The position numbers and the translations under genes are program-made. Shown piece after piece: positions 52,868 through 60,840 of a stretch of DNA of 64,000 nucleotides (position 1 is its first letter; each line of letters starts with the position of its first letter). The DNA is taken from positions 1 through 64,000 of the forward strand of contig JAJFFG010000120.1 in assembly GCA_021776825.1 (NCBI GenBank). The letters are read 5' to 3'. The notes beneath the pieces were generated by a model that was not told where the DNA came from, ran no database searches, and saw only the letters and a program-made list of their open reading frames with translations. Source of the DNA: Planctomycetota bacterium (GTDB lineage Bacteria; Planctomycetota; JAJSAM01; JAJVHW01).

Positions 52868-54670
52868 ATGACCATGACCACTGAACGGAAGATCCAGAGT
52901 GGCGCGTTCCTGATCGCGCAGACCGACGCTGCCGACGTGTTCGTGCCAGAGCGCTTCGATGACGACGACCGTCTTCTGGCCGAGAGCGTCGAGGACTTCG
53001 TGCGCGACCGCGTCTTGCCGCGGATGCCGGAGATCGATGCGCACGCCGAGGGCGTGCTCGAGGCACTGGTGCGCGAAGCCGGAGACCTCGGTGCGTTCAT
53101 GGTCGACGTTCCCGAGCAGCTCGGCGGACTCGGTGCGTCGAAGAAAACCGCGATGCTCGTTGCCGAGCGACTCGGTCTCGGCGGCTCATTCGCGCCCGCC
53201 GTGATGGTGCAGACCGGCATCGGCGGACTCCCGATCGTCTACTTCGGGAACGAGGATCAGCGTGCGCGCTATCTCGAGTCGATCATGAGCGGTGAGCGCA
53301 TCACCGCGTACGGGTTGACCGAGGCGGGCAGTGGCTCCGATGCGCTGGCCGCGCGGACGACGGCGCGTTGGGACGAGGAGCGCGGGGTCTATCTGCTGAA
53401 CGGCAGCAAGCAGTTCATCACGAACGCCGGGTTCGCGGACCTGTTCATCGTGTTCGCCCGCGTCGACGGACAGCAGTTCACGGCGTTCATCGTCGATCGC
53501 GACTCGGATGGGTTCTCGGTCGGTGCCGAGGAACCCAAACTCGGACTGAAGGGCTCGTCGACGTGCGCGCTCGCGTTCGATGACGTGGCGGTCCCGCGCG
53601 AGAACGTGCTCGGAGAGATTGGCAAGGGGCACCGCATCGCGTTCAACGTGCTGAACATCGGACGACTGAAGCTCTCGCCTGCCGTGCTCGGCGGAGCCAA
53701 GATCTCGCTCGCCGACGGCACGAAGTACGCCCAGGAGCGTCGCCAGTTCGGGAAGGCGATCGCCGAATTCCCGCTGATCCAGCAGAAGCTGGCGGCCGCG
53801 GCGATGCGGATCTACTGCGCCGAGAGCATGGTCTACCGCACCGCGGACCTCGTGGATCGCCACGTGGCGGAGACATTGGCGGAGACGCTCGCCGGAACTG
53901 ACGAGGACGTCGCGGCGGCCACGGTCGCTGCGCTCCGCGAGCTCTCGGTCGAGTGCTCGATCAACAAGGTGTACGGCAGCGAAGCACTGGACTTCGTCGT
54001 GGACGAGATGCTCCAGGTGCACGGCGGCTACGGGTACGTGACGGAGTACCCGGCCGAGCGTCACTACCGCGACGCGCGCATCAATCGGATCTGGGAGGGC
54101 ACGAACGAGATCAACCGGATGCTCATCACGGGCACGCTGCTCCAGCGCGCTCTCAAGGGCGAACTGCCGCTCCTCGGCGCCGTCAAACAGGTGACCGACG
54201 AGCTGATGAGCCGACGCGGTCGACCCGTGATCCCCACGGGAGCGATGGGGGCTGAGCTGGCCGTCATCGATAACGCCCGGAAGATGACACTCTTCGCGTC
54301 GGGCATCGCGGCGCAGAAGCACCTGACGAAGCTGCAAGAAGAGCAGGAGGTGCTGGCCTGGCTCTCCGACATGGTGATCCAGACGTACGCCATGGAGAGT
54401 GCCGCCCTGCGCGTCGCGGCTCTCGAGGGAGAGCTCTCGCCCGAGCAGTTCGACGCACGCCGCGCGGCGACGTGGCTCGCCATCGAGACCGGCATGCCGA
54501 TCGTCGAGGAGTCCGCTCGTTTGGCCATCGCGGCCAGTGCAGAGGGCGAGGAGCGCCGCAGCATGTTGTCGATGCTGCGCAAGCTCACGCGGCGCGATCC
54601 GTTCGATCTGCGTTGGGCGGGACGCACGCTCGCGGCCACGGTGATCGACCGCGACGGCTACCCGTTCTGA
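52868..54670 (+). CDS. fadE: Acyl-CoA dehydrogenase
   Basis: A 600-residue acyl-CoA dehydrogenase of the long FadE class. Its N-terminal lid helices precede YGLTEAGSGSDALA (substrate and FAD contact), a beta domain with LNGSKQFITNAGFADLFIVFA, and the C-terminal helical domain with MLQVHGGYGYVTEYPAERHYRDARI and IWEGTNEINRML. It makes the 2,3-trans double bond with FAD, passing electrons to ETF. An extra ~150-residue helical tail is typical of Bacillus FadE-type proteins. It follows fadA by 55 bp; its TGA overlaps the SDR start by one base (TGATG). Confidence 0.93.
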   Translation: MTMTTERKIQSGAFLIAQTDAADVFVPERFDDDDRLLAESVEDFVRDRVLPRMPEIDAHAEGVLEALVREAGDLGAFMVDVPEQLGGLGASKKTAMLVAERLGLGGSFAPAVMVQTGIGGLPIVYFGNEDQRARYLESIMSGERITAYGLTEAGSGSDALAARTTARWDEERGVYLLNGSKQFITNAGFADLFIVFARVDGQQFTAFIVDRDSDGFSVGAEEPKLGLKGSSTCALAFDDVAVPRENVLGEIGKGHRIAFNVLNIGRLKLSPAVLGGAKISLADGTKYAQERRQFGKAIAEFPLIQQKLAAAAMRIYCAESMVYRTADLVDRHVAETLAETLAGTDEDVAAATVAALRELSVECSINKVYGSEALDFVVDEMLQVHGGYGYVTEYPAERHYRDARINRIWEGTNEINRMLITGTLLQRALKGELPLLGAVKQVTDELMSRRGRPVIPTGAMGAELAVIDNARKMTLFASGIAAQKHLTKLQEEQEVLAWLSDMVIQTYAMESAALRVAALEGELSPEQFDARRAATWLAIETGMPIVEESARLAIAASAEGEERRSMLSMLRKLTRRDPFDLRWAGRTLAATVIDRDGYPF

Positions 54671-55557
54671 TGGGCGCGCCCTTCGAGGCACCGGACCTGA
54701 GCGGCAAGGTCGCGATCGTGACCGGCGCCAGCCGCGGCATCGGACGCTGCGTGGCGCTCGCACTCGCATCCGCCGGCGCCGACATCGTGGTCGCGTCGCG
54801 GAGCGAGCGCAGCCGCGAGCTCCTGCCCGGATCGATCCACGAGACTGCCGCCGAGATCGAGGCGCTTGGCCGCCGCGCCCTCGCAGTGCGCACGAATGTG
54901 CGCAAGGCCGACGAGATCGAGGCGATGGTCGCGCGCGCCGCGGACGAGATGGGCCGGATCGACATCTTGATCCACAACGCGGGTGCTCTCTGGTGGGAGA
55001 CCGTTGGGAACACTCCGATCAAGCGCTTCGATCTGGTGGTCGACGTCAACGCGCGCGCGGCGTTCGTCGCCGCCCGTGCCGTGCTGCCGCACATGGAGCA
55101 GGCGGGCGGTGGTCACATCGTCGTGTACTCGCCGCCGATCGACATCGCGATGGCAGGCGGCAAGGTCGCGTACTGCATCTCGAAGTTCGGCATGACCCTG
55201 CTCGCGCACGGGATGGCGGAGGAGGTCCGGCACCTCGGCGTCTCGGTCAACGCGCTCTGGCCAGCCACCCTCATCGAGAGCCAGGCCACGATCAACCACG
55301 GCCTCGGCACCCCCGCGCAGTGGCGCAAGCCCGACATCCTCGCCGACGCCACGCTCGCGATCCTCGCGCGTCGAGCCGACGAGCTGAGCGGCCAAGCGCT
55401 GATCGACGAGGACGTCCTGCGAGCCGCCGGAACTGACGATCTGGGCTCGTACTCGTGCGTTCCTGGGAGCCAGCCGCAGCGGATCATCGGGGCCGCGGCG
55501 GCGTCGCCTCTCTGGCGCCATCGCGCCCCTGGTGACCAGGCTCCGGGCGCGTCTTGA
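54670..55557 (+). CDS. SDR oxidoreductase (HSDL2-like)
   Basis: A 295-residue short-chain dehydrogenase. TGASRGIGR is the cofactor motif, NAGALWWET the NNAG-like motif and SPPIDIAMAGGKVAYCISKFGM the active-site region with YxxxK. The SPPI, KVAYxISKFGM and NALWPATLIES features match the hydroxysteroid-dehydrogenase-like 2 group, which is linked to fatty-acid metabolism. It may handle 3-hydroxyacyl or branched intermediates. The start shares one base with the fadE stop, so it belongs to the operon. Length is normal for the group without the SCP2 tail. Confidence 0.85.
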   Translation: MGAPFEAPDLSGKVAIVTGASRGIGRCVALALASAGADIVVASRSERSRELLPGSIHETAAEIEALGRRALAVRTNVRKADEIEAMVARAADEMGRIDILIHNAGALWWETVGNTPIKRFDLVVDVNARAAFVAARAVLPHMEQAGGGHIVVYSPPIDIAMAGGKVAYCISKFGMTLLAHGMAEEVRHLGVSVNALWPATLIESQATINHGLGTPAQWRKPDILADATLAILARRADELSGQALIDEDVLRAAGTDDLGSYSCVPGSQPQRIIGAAAASPLWRHRAPGDQAPGAS

Positions 55558-55625
55558 TTCGCAGTTCCCACCCACTTACGGTGCGCAGCGCCTAGGGCGC
55601 CGCGCGCCCGCTGGGAGGGACCGCG

Positions 55626-56972
55626 ATGACGTCGACGAAGAGAGTTCGCTGGATGGGCGCCATGGCTGCGGTGGGCGTGTTGGCGCTGACCGCTGCAGAG
55701 GCGCAAGCTGCCGGGTTCCAGCTCGCCGAGCAGAGCGCACGCGGCCTCGGCCGTGCGTTCGCAGGCGGAGCGGCCATGGCCGAGGACGCCTCCACGATCT
55801 TCTTCAACCCCGCCGGCCTCACCATGATGAGCGGTCATCAGCTGAGCGAGACGGTCAGCTGGATCGTTCCCTCCGGCAAGTACCGCGACTTCCGCTCTCA
55901 GGACGTGTTCGGCAATGCGCTCACCGGCGGGAACGGCCAAGACGGCGGCAGCGGAGTGCTCGTTCCGGCGTTCTACGCCGCGTTCTCGATCAACGAGAAC
56001 TGGAAGGCCGGCCTCGGCATCAACACGCCGTTCGGCCTCTCCACGAACTTCCCCGATGACTGGAAGGGTCGCTACAGCGCGACGGACTCCGAGATCGTCA
56101 CGATCAACGTCCAGCCGACGGTCGCCTATCGCATCGACGAGCAGTGGTCGGTCGGCGTCGGTCTCAACTACCAGCACATCGAGGCCGTGCTGGGCAACCA
56201 AGTCAACCTCGCCACGCTCGCGATCGCCGGTCTCGGCCCGGCTCCGGCTGCGGCGCTCGGGTTCTCCCCGCAGGGCAACGACGGCGAGGTCGAGGTCACG
56301 GGCGACGACGCAAGTTGGGGTTGGAACGCCGGCGTGCTCTACCAGCACGACGAGAAGACGCGCATCGGCTTGGCCTTCCGTTCGAAGATCGCGCACGTGC
56401 TCGATGGCGATGCCGACTTCAAGACGCCGCCCGAGGCGGGGACGCTGATCGCTGCGACTGGCGCGCTGGTGGACTCCGATGTCGAGGCGCGCGTCACTCT
56501 GCCCGAGACGGCGTCGCTGTCCGTCGTGCACGACTTCGACGACAAGTGGACGTTCTCGGCCGATGGCTCGTGGACGCGCTGGTCGCGCCTCGACCAGCTC
56601 GATGTCGTCTTCGACAACCCGAACCAGCCGACCAACACACTCGAGCTGGGCTGGGACGACACGTGGAAGGTCGCCGTCGGTGCGGACTACAAATACAACG
56701 ACGACTGGACGTTCCGCGCCGGCCTTGCGCTCGACAACTCGCCGCTGAAGGAAGCGCTGCGCTCTCCTCGCGTTCCCGCGAACGATCGCCGCTGGACCTC
56801 GTTCGGCTTCACGTACCGCTTCGACGAGCACACCCTGCTCGACTTCGCGTACTCGTTCATCTACGTGAAGGCGGGACGCGTGGACACGACGTCGAGCACC
56901 GGCGACAACCTCGTCGGTAAGTTCGACAACCACGTGCACATCCTGGCTGTCGGCGCGACGTACGACTTCTGA
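55626..56972 (+). CDS. FadL/OmpP1-family outer-membrane fatty-acid transporter
   Basis: A 448-residue outer-membrane beta-barrel with a signal peptide ending AQAA; the mature start GFQLAEQSARGLGRAFAGGAAMAEDASTIFFNPAGL is the family's N-terminal hatch. Alternating strands follow and the protein ends in Phe (VGATYDF), as usual for barrel insertion. It admits long-chain fatty acids through the outer membrane, feeding the upstream enzymes and the acyl-CoA ligase at 42275. A GGGAGGG site precedes the ATG. It shows that the organism has an outer membrane. Confidence 0.93.
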   Translation: MTSTKRVRWMGAMAAVGVLALTAAEAQAAGFQLAEQSARGLGRAFAGGAAMAEDASTIFFNPAGLTMMSGHQLSETVSWIVPSGKYRDFRSQDVFGNALTGGNGQDGGSGVLVPAFYAAFSINENWKAGLGINTPFGLSTNFPDDWKGRYSATDSEIVTINVQPTVAYRIDEQWSVGVGLNYQHIEAVLGNQVNLATLAIAGLGPAPAAALGFSPQGNDGEVEVTGDDASWGWNAGVLYQHDEKTRIGLAFRSKIAHVLDGDADFKTPPEAGTLIAATGALVDSDVEARVTLPETASLSVVHDFDDKWTFSADGSWTRWSRLDQLDVVFDNPNQPTNTLELGWDDTWKVAVGADYKYNDDWTFRAGLALDNSPLKEALRSPRVPANDRRWTSFGFTYRFDEHTLLDFAYSFIYVKAGRVDTTSSTGDNLVGKFDNHVHILAVGATYDF

Positions 56973-57113
56973 CGCAGACCTGACAGTTCGGTCGACGCGC
57001 GCGTTCGCATGACGTGGCGCGCGCCGCGTGGCCATCGGGGAGACGCAGCCTCGCCCTGCGTCCCCGAGAGTTCGGGCTGTCCAGCGCCCCGGCCGGTGCG
57101 GTAGACAGGCGAC

Positions 57114-58265
57114 GTGGCAGCGAAGTTCTTCGACCGACTCTTCAGCGGCTCCGACGAGCCCGAGGAAGAGGCCGAGCCCGTCGTCGAGGCGCCGACGACG
57201 CTGTCACCGCCCGCCGACGACTCGCTCGACGGCTACCTGCGAGCGGCGCGACAGATCGGCGCCTCCGATCTGCATCTCGGCGGCGGTGGGATTCCGTACG
57301 CGCGCGTCGAGGGACAACTCCTGCGCTTCGACGTGCCCCCGTTGCCGGCGGACCGTATGGAGGACATCGCGCGTGAGCTGCGACAGCTCGGTCGCGTCGA
57401 GGCCAGCCGGGATCTCGACTTCACCATCCAGGTGAGCGGCCTCGGCCGGTTCCGCGTGAACCTGCATCGACAGCGGCGCGGACCGGCGGCGGCATTCAAG
57501 GTGATCTCGGACCAGATCCCGACGCTCGAGGACCTCGGCCTGCCCGAGTCGATGTACGACATGACCGAGCACCGCCAGGGCCTGGTGCTCGTCACGGGGC
57601 CGTCCGGCTGCGGCAAGTCGTCAACGCTCGCCGCGCTCGTGTCGCACATCGACCGGACGCGGGCCCAGCACGTGGTCACGATCGAGGACCCGATCGAGTT
57701 CGTGTTCCCCAGCACGCGCTGCAACATCACGCAGCGCGAGGTCGGCCCGCACACGCGGTCGTTCGAGGGGGCACTTCGGGCGGCGCTGCGCGAGGACCCG
57801 GACGTCATCCTGGTCGCTGAGCTGCGCGACATCGAGACGATCCGCACGGCGATCGTCGCGGCCGAGACGGGGCACCTCGTGCTCGGCACGCTACACACGC
57901 GCGATGCCGTCTCGACGATCAACCGCCTCCTCGATCTGTTCCCGGCAAGGGAGCGATCGCAGATCCGGACGATGCTCGCGGCAACGCTGCGGACGGTCGT
58001 CTCGCAGCGTCTGCTTCCGCGCGCCGGTGGCGGTCGACGCGTGCCCGCGTACGAGGTCCTGAAGGTCACTCCCGCGGCGTCGACGCACATCCGCGAGGGG
58101 CGCACGCATCAGCTGCTCTCGCTCCTGCAGACGGGACGGCGCCACGGGATGATCGACCTCGATGCGCGGCTGCGGCAGCTGCTGAACTTCCGTGAGATCA
58201 CGGAGGAGGTCGCGCTCGAGAACGCCAAGGACCCGCGCCGGTTCGGTGGAGGCTCCGGTGCTTGA
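57114..58265 (+). CDS. PilT-like retraction ATPase (copy 1)
   Basis: A 383-residue secretion-superfamily ATPase. After an acidic N-terminus there is a PAS-like domain (SDLHLGGGGIPYARVEGQLLRF) and the motor domain with Walker A GPSGCGKSS, Asp box EDPIEFVF, Walker B DVILVAELRD and His box LHTRDAVSTINRLLDLFP. This is the PilT/PilU architecture that powers type IV pilus retraction. The acidic 40-residue N-terminal extension is not standard. It starts at GTG and overlaps the second ATPase by eight bases. No other pilus gene is in the window. Confidence 0.92.
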   Translation: MAAKFFDRLFSGSDEPEEEAEPVVEAPTTLSPPADDSLDGYLRAARQIGASDLHLGGGGIPYARVEGQLLRFDVPPLPADRMEDIARELRQLGRVEASRDLDFTIQVSGLGRFRVNLHRQRRGPAAAFKVISDQIPTLEDLGLPESMYDMTEHRQGLVLVTGPSGCGKSSTLAALVSHIDRTRAQHVVTIEDPIEFVFPSTRCNITQREVGPHTRSFEGALRAALREDPDVILVAELRDIETIRTAIVAAETGHLVLGTLHTRDAVSTINRLLDLFPARERSQIRTMLAATLRTVVSQRLLPRAGGGRRVPAYEVLKVTPAASTHIREGRTHQLLSLLQTGRRHGMIDLDARLRQLLNFREITEEVALENAKDPRRFGGGSGA

Positions 58266-59322
58266 CGCGCTACTGCAGGAGCTGGTCGAGAAGGCGGGCT
58301 CGGACCTCCATCTGCTCGACGGCGTGATCCCGAAGATGCGGATCCACGGCGAGTTGGTGCCGTGCTGGCACGAGCCGATCGATGTCGGCTCGATGGTCGA
58401 GCCGCTGCTGGACGGGCGCCAGCGCACGCTCTACCGCGAGAACGGCGAGGTCGATCTTGCATACGAGCTGACGGGCCTGTCGCGGTTCCGCGTGAACGTG
58501 TTCCGGCACCACGGCGGCGTCGGCACCGTGCTGCGCACGATCCCCAATCGCATCCCGAGTCTCTCGGAACTCTGCGTGCCGGTGGAGCTCGAGCGCTTCG
58601 CGAACCTGCAGCATGGTCTCGTCCTCGTGACTGGACCGACCGGGAGCGGCAAGTCGTCGACGCTCGCCGCGTTGCTCGACGTGATCAACTCGCGGGAGAG
58701 CCGGCACATCGTCACGATCGAGGACCCGATCGAGTTCGTGCACGAGGACAAGCAGTCGTGCTTCACGCAGCGAGAGATCGGCCGCGATAGCGACTCGTTC
58801 GAGGATGCGCTGCTCTCGGCGGCACGCCAGGACCCCGACCTGATCCTGGTGGGGGAGATGCGCGATCGCGAGACGATCGGTCTGGCGTTGACGCTTGCCG
58901 AGATGGGCGTGCTCGTGTTCTCGACCCTGCATACGAACAGCGCCGCGCGGACGATCGATCGCATCGTCGAGGTGTTCGGCGAGGAGCAGCAGTCGCACGT
59001 GCGCGCGATGCTCTCGGAGTCGCTGCAGGGCGTGTTGAGCCAGATCCTCTGCCCACTCGCAGATGGGACCGGGCGCGTTCCGGCGACGGAACTGCTGTTC
59101 GCGACGACGGCGCTGCGCGCGATCATCCGCGAGGGCGCGACCCACAAGGTCGACTCGCTCTTCCAGGCCGGCCGGAGTGAGGGCATGCATCGCCTGGACG
59201 ACGACCTGTTCCGGCTGGCGAAGTCGGAGACGATCAGCGGCGAAGAGGCGTACCGCAAGTCGAACGACAAGAGCCGCTTCGAGCGCTTCCTCCCGCCGGA
59301 GGAATCGGGCGAAACTCCGTAG
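58258..59322 (+). CDS. PilT/PilU-like retraction ATPase (copy 2)
   Basis: A 354-residue PilT-family ATPase: GSDLHLLDGVIPKMRIHGEL, Walker A GPTGSGKSS, EDPIEFVHEDKQSCFTQREIG, Walker B DLILVGEMRDRETI and His box LHTNSAARTIDRIVEVF. It is closer to classical PilT than the first copy. Tandem pilT-pilU pairs work together, PilU assisting PilT under load; the same may hold here. I chose the GTG at 58258 because GGAGG lies five bases upstream. The stop codon TAG forms part of the GTAG head of a REP hairpin. Confidence 0.93.
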   Translation: MLDALLQELVEKAGSDLHLLDGVIPKMRIHGELVPCWHEPIDVGSMVEPLLDGRQRTLYRENGEVDLAYELTGLSRFRVNVFRHHGGVGTVLRTIPNRIPSLSELCVPVELERFANLQHGLVLVTGPTGSGKSSTLAALLDVINSRESRHIVTIEDPIEFVHEDKQSCFTQREIGRDSDSFEDALLSAARQDPDLILVGEMRDRETIGLALTLAEMGVLVFSTLHTNSAARTIDRIVEVFGEEQQSHVRAMLSESLQGVLSQILCPLADGTGRVPATELLFATTALRAIIREGATHKVDSLFQAGRSEGMHRLDDDLFRLAKSETISGEEAYRKSNDKSRFERFLPPEESGETP

Positions 59323-59344
59323 GGGCGGAGCCCCTGCTCCGCCC
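59319..59344 (+). repeat. GTAG-headed REP hairpin (copy 2)
   Basis: GTAG (59319-59322) includes the stop codon of the second PilT-like gene. Arms GGGCGGAGC (59323-59331) and GCTCCGCCC (59336-59344) are perfect with loop CCCT. The sequence after it, containing GGTCGACGGCGCTC, recurs after the copy at 59481. Confidence 0.85.
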
Positions 59345-59480
59345 GCGCCGACGGACTGTGCGCGGGCGACGGTGGTCGACGGCGCTCCTCGTCCGACGCC
59401 TGTAACGCGGACGGCCCTCGGTGGACCGTGACCGATGCCCGTCCCAGCAAGGGCGAACCGCACGGCAGCCCAGGGACCCC

Positions 59481-59506
59481 GTACGGGCGGATCTCCTGAT
59501 CCGCCC
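59481..59506 (+). repeat. GTAC-headed REP hairpin (copy 3)
   Basis: Head GTAC, arms GGGCGGATC (59485-59493) and GATCCGCCC (59498-59506), loop TCCT. It is followed by GGTCGACGGCGCTC as in copy 2, so the repeated unit is longer than the hairpin. Confidence 0.85.
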
Positions 59507-59680
59507 CGCCCGCTGGCGTTGCGCGGGCGATGCGGGTCGACGGCGCTCCGCGGACGATTCCTGTTCCTCGTGCAGCGATCGTTCGAGCACGTCGCCACGC
59601 GCTCACCCGGCGGTCGTGCGCGTCCCGGCGTCGAACGCGTGCGCCACACACCGCCAACGCCCGGGCGACCGCCCGACGGC

Positions 59681-59707
59681 GGGGCGGAACAGGACATCCG
59701 CCCGTAC
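59681..59707 (-). repeat. GTAC-headed REP hairpin (copy 4, inverted)
   Basis: On the minus strand GTAC followed by GGGCGGATG, TCCT and GTTCCGCCC; seven of nine pairs form. It is in inverted orientation to copy 3, giving a BIME-like pair. With copies 2 and 3 and the promoter at 59769 it accounts for the recognisable content of the 520-bp gap 59323-59842. Confidence 0.75.
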
Positions 59708-59768
59708 GGATCCCATCCGGAGGCGGGTGCCCTGGAACACCCCCCGAACCCCTCACCCGACTCCCCGG

Positions 59769-59796
59769 TTGACAAGTGCAGACCAGTCTGTATTTT
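59769..59796 (+). promoter_or_regulatory. Promoter with palindromic operator for the 59843 operon
   Basis: TTGACA (59769-59774) and TATTTT (59791-59796) are 16 bp apart. The palindrome CAGACCAGTCTG (59779-59790) fills the spacer up to the -10. The downstream operon includes a winged-helix gene that could bind it and repress itself. Confidence 0.8.
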
Positions 59797-59842
59797 AGAC
59801 CACATGCCGGGCCCACCCGGCTGCCGCAAGCGAGGGAACCCC

Positions 59843-60478
59843 ATGACCCATCCGACCCATCCCGCCCATCCGACCTCCGACACCGCCCCCGACGACCTTC
59901 GCTACATCCGCGGCGTCCTCGAGCGCACGCAGCGACGCATCGATCCTCACGCCCTTCACTTCGTCTCGTGGGGGGCGATCGTGCTCGTCAGCTACCCCGT
60001 GATGAACTGGCTGCAGAACGCCGGCCGGCTGCGCGAGATGGCGATCGTCGGCGGCGTGGCTCTCGCGCTCGGCATCGCGCTGAGCGTCGCCTTCGAGTGG
60101 CGGCTCTCACGACGTCCGCGACTCGAAGGCGAGGACACGTTCGTGAGCGCCCAGATCCATCGCGTCGTCTGGGGTGCACTTGCGCCTGCGATCGCGCTCT
60201 CGGCGACGGGCCCCGCGATCGGGTTCATCGACGGTCCGGCGGTCCCCATCGTCTGGGGCCTCGCGTACGCCGTGATGGCCTACATGGTGGGCGTCGTCTA
60301 CCGCCGCGAGTTCATGTGGTCGGGACTGGCGATCTTCGTCGGCTCGGTGCTCGCCATGAACTTCGTCGACCACGCCGGCTTCATCCTCGGGCCATTCATG
60401 GGCCTCGGCATGATCGTGCCTGGCCTCATGGCGGAGTTCCGCGTGCGGCGCCTGCGCGCCGAGGACGCGGCGGCCTGA
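59843..60478 (+). CDS. Multi-pass membrane protein, unknown function
   Basis: A 211-residue protein with a His/Pro-rich start (THPTHPAHPT) and a soluble segment DDLRYIRGVLERTQRRIDPHALHF, followed by about five membrane helices with charged linkers. No transport or enzyme motif is evident. The pairing of such a protein with a short winged-helix regulator four bases downstream is common in bacteria. It is transcribed from the strong promoter at 59769. Confidence 0.75.
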   Translation: MTHPTHPAHPTSDTAPDDLRYIRGVLERTQRRIDPHALHFVSWGAIVLVSYPVMNWLQNAGRLREMAIVGGVALALGIALSVAFEWRLSRRPRLEGEDTFVSAQIHRVVWGALAPAIALSATGPAIGFIDGPAVPIVWGLAYAVMAYMVGVVYRREFMWSGLAIFVGSVLAMNFVDHAGFILGPFMGLGMIVPGLMAEFRVRRLRAEDAAA

Positions 60479-60481
60479 CCG

Positions 60482-60775
60482 ATGAGCCGCGAGCTCGACT
60501 TCGACCCACTCCTCATGTCGCGCGTGCGACTCGGCATTGTTGCCGTGCTCGTCGAGCGCGACGCCGCGACGTTCCCCGACCTCAAGGCCGTCCTCGGCGT
60601 GACACAGGGCAATCTCGGCGTCCACCTGCGGAAGCTCGAGGAGGCTGGGTACGTCGCGGTGGAGAAGGAGTTTGCCGATCGCAAGCCGCGGACGACGGCC
60701 CGCTTGACCACCGTGGGTCGCACGGCGTTCCTAACCCACGTGGAGCGTCTCGGCCGCATCGCTCGCGGCGAGTGA
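60482..60775 (+). CDS. Winged-helix transcriptional regulator (HTH_34/ArsR-like)
   Basis: A 97-residue single-domain winged helix: LMSRVRLGIVAVLVERDAATFPDLKAVLGVTQGNLGVHLRKLEEAGYVAVEKEF, then the wing RKPRTTARLTTVGRTAFLTHVERL. Such small regulators usually dimerise and control an adjacent membrane protein. It starts four bases after the membrane protein's stop. The likely operator is the CAGACCAGTCTG palindrome in the operon promoter. No metal-binding cysteines are present. Confidence 0.88.
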   Translation: MSRELDFDPLLMSRVRLGIVAVLVERDAATFPDLKAVLGVTQGNLGVHLRKLEEAGYVAVEKEFADRKPRTTARLTTVGRTAFLTHVERLGRIARGE

Positions 60776-60840
60776 CCTGCTCCGAGGGTGTCCCCGGACG
60801 TGACCGGGCGCTAGGCTCCACCCCTCGGAGGGACACACGC

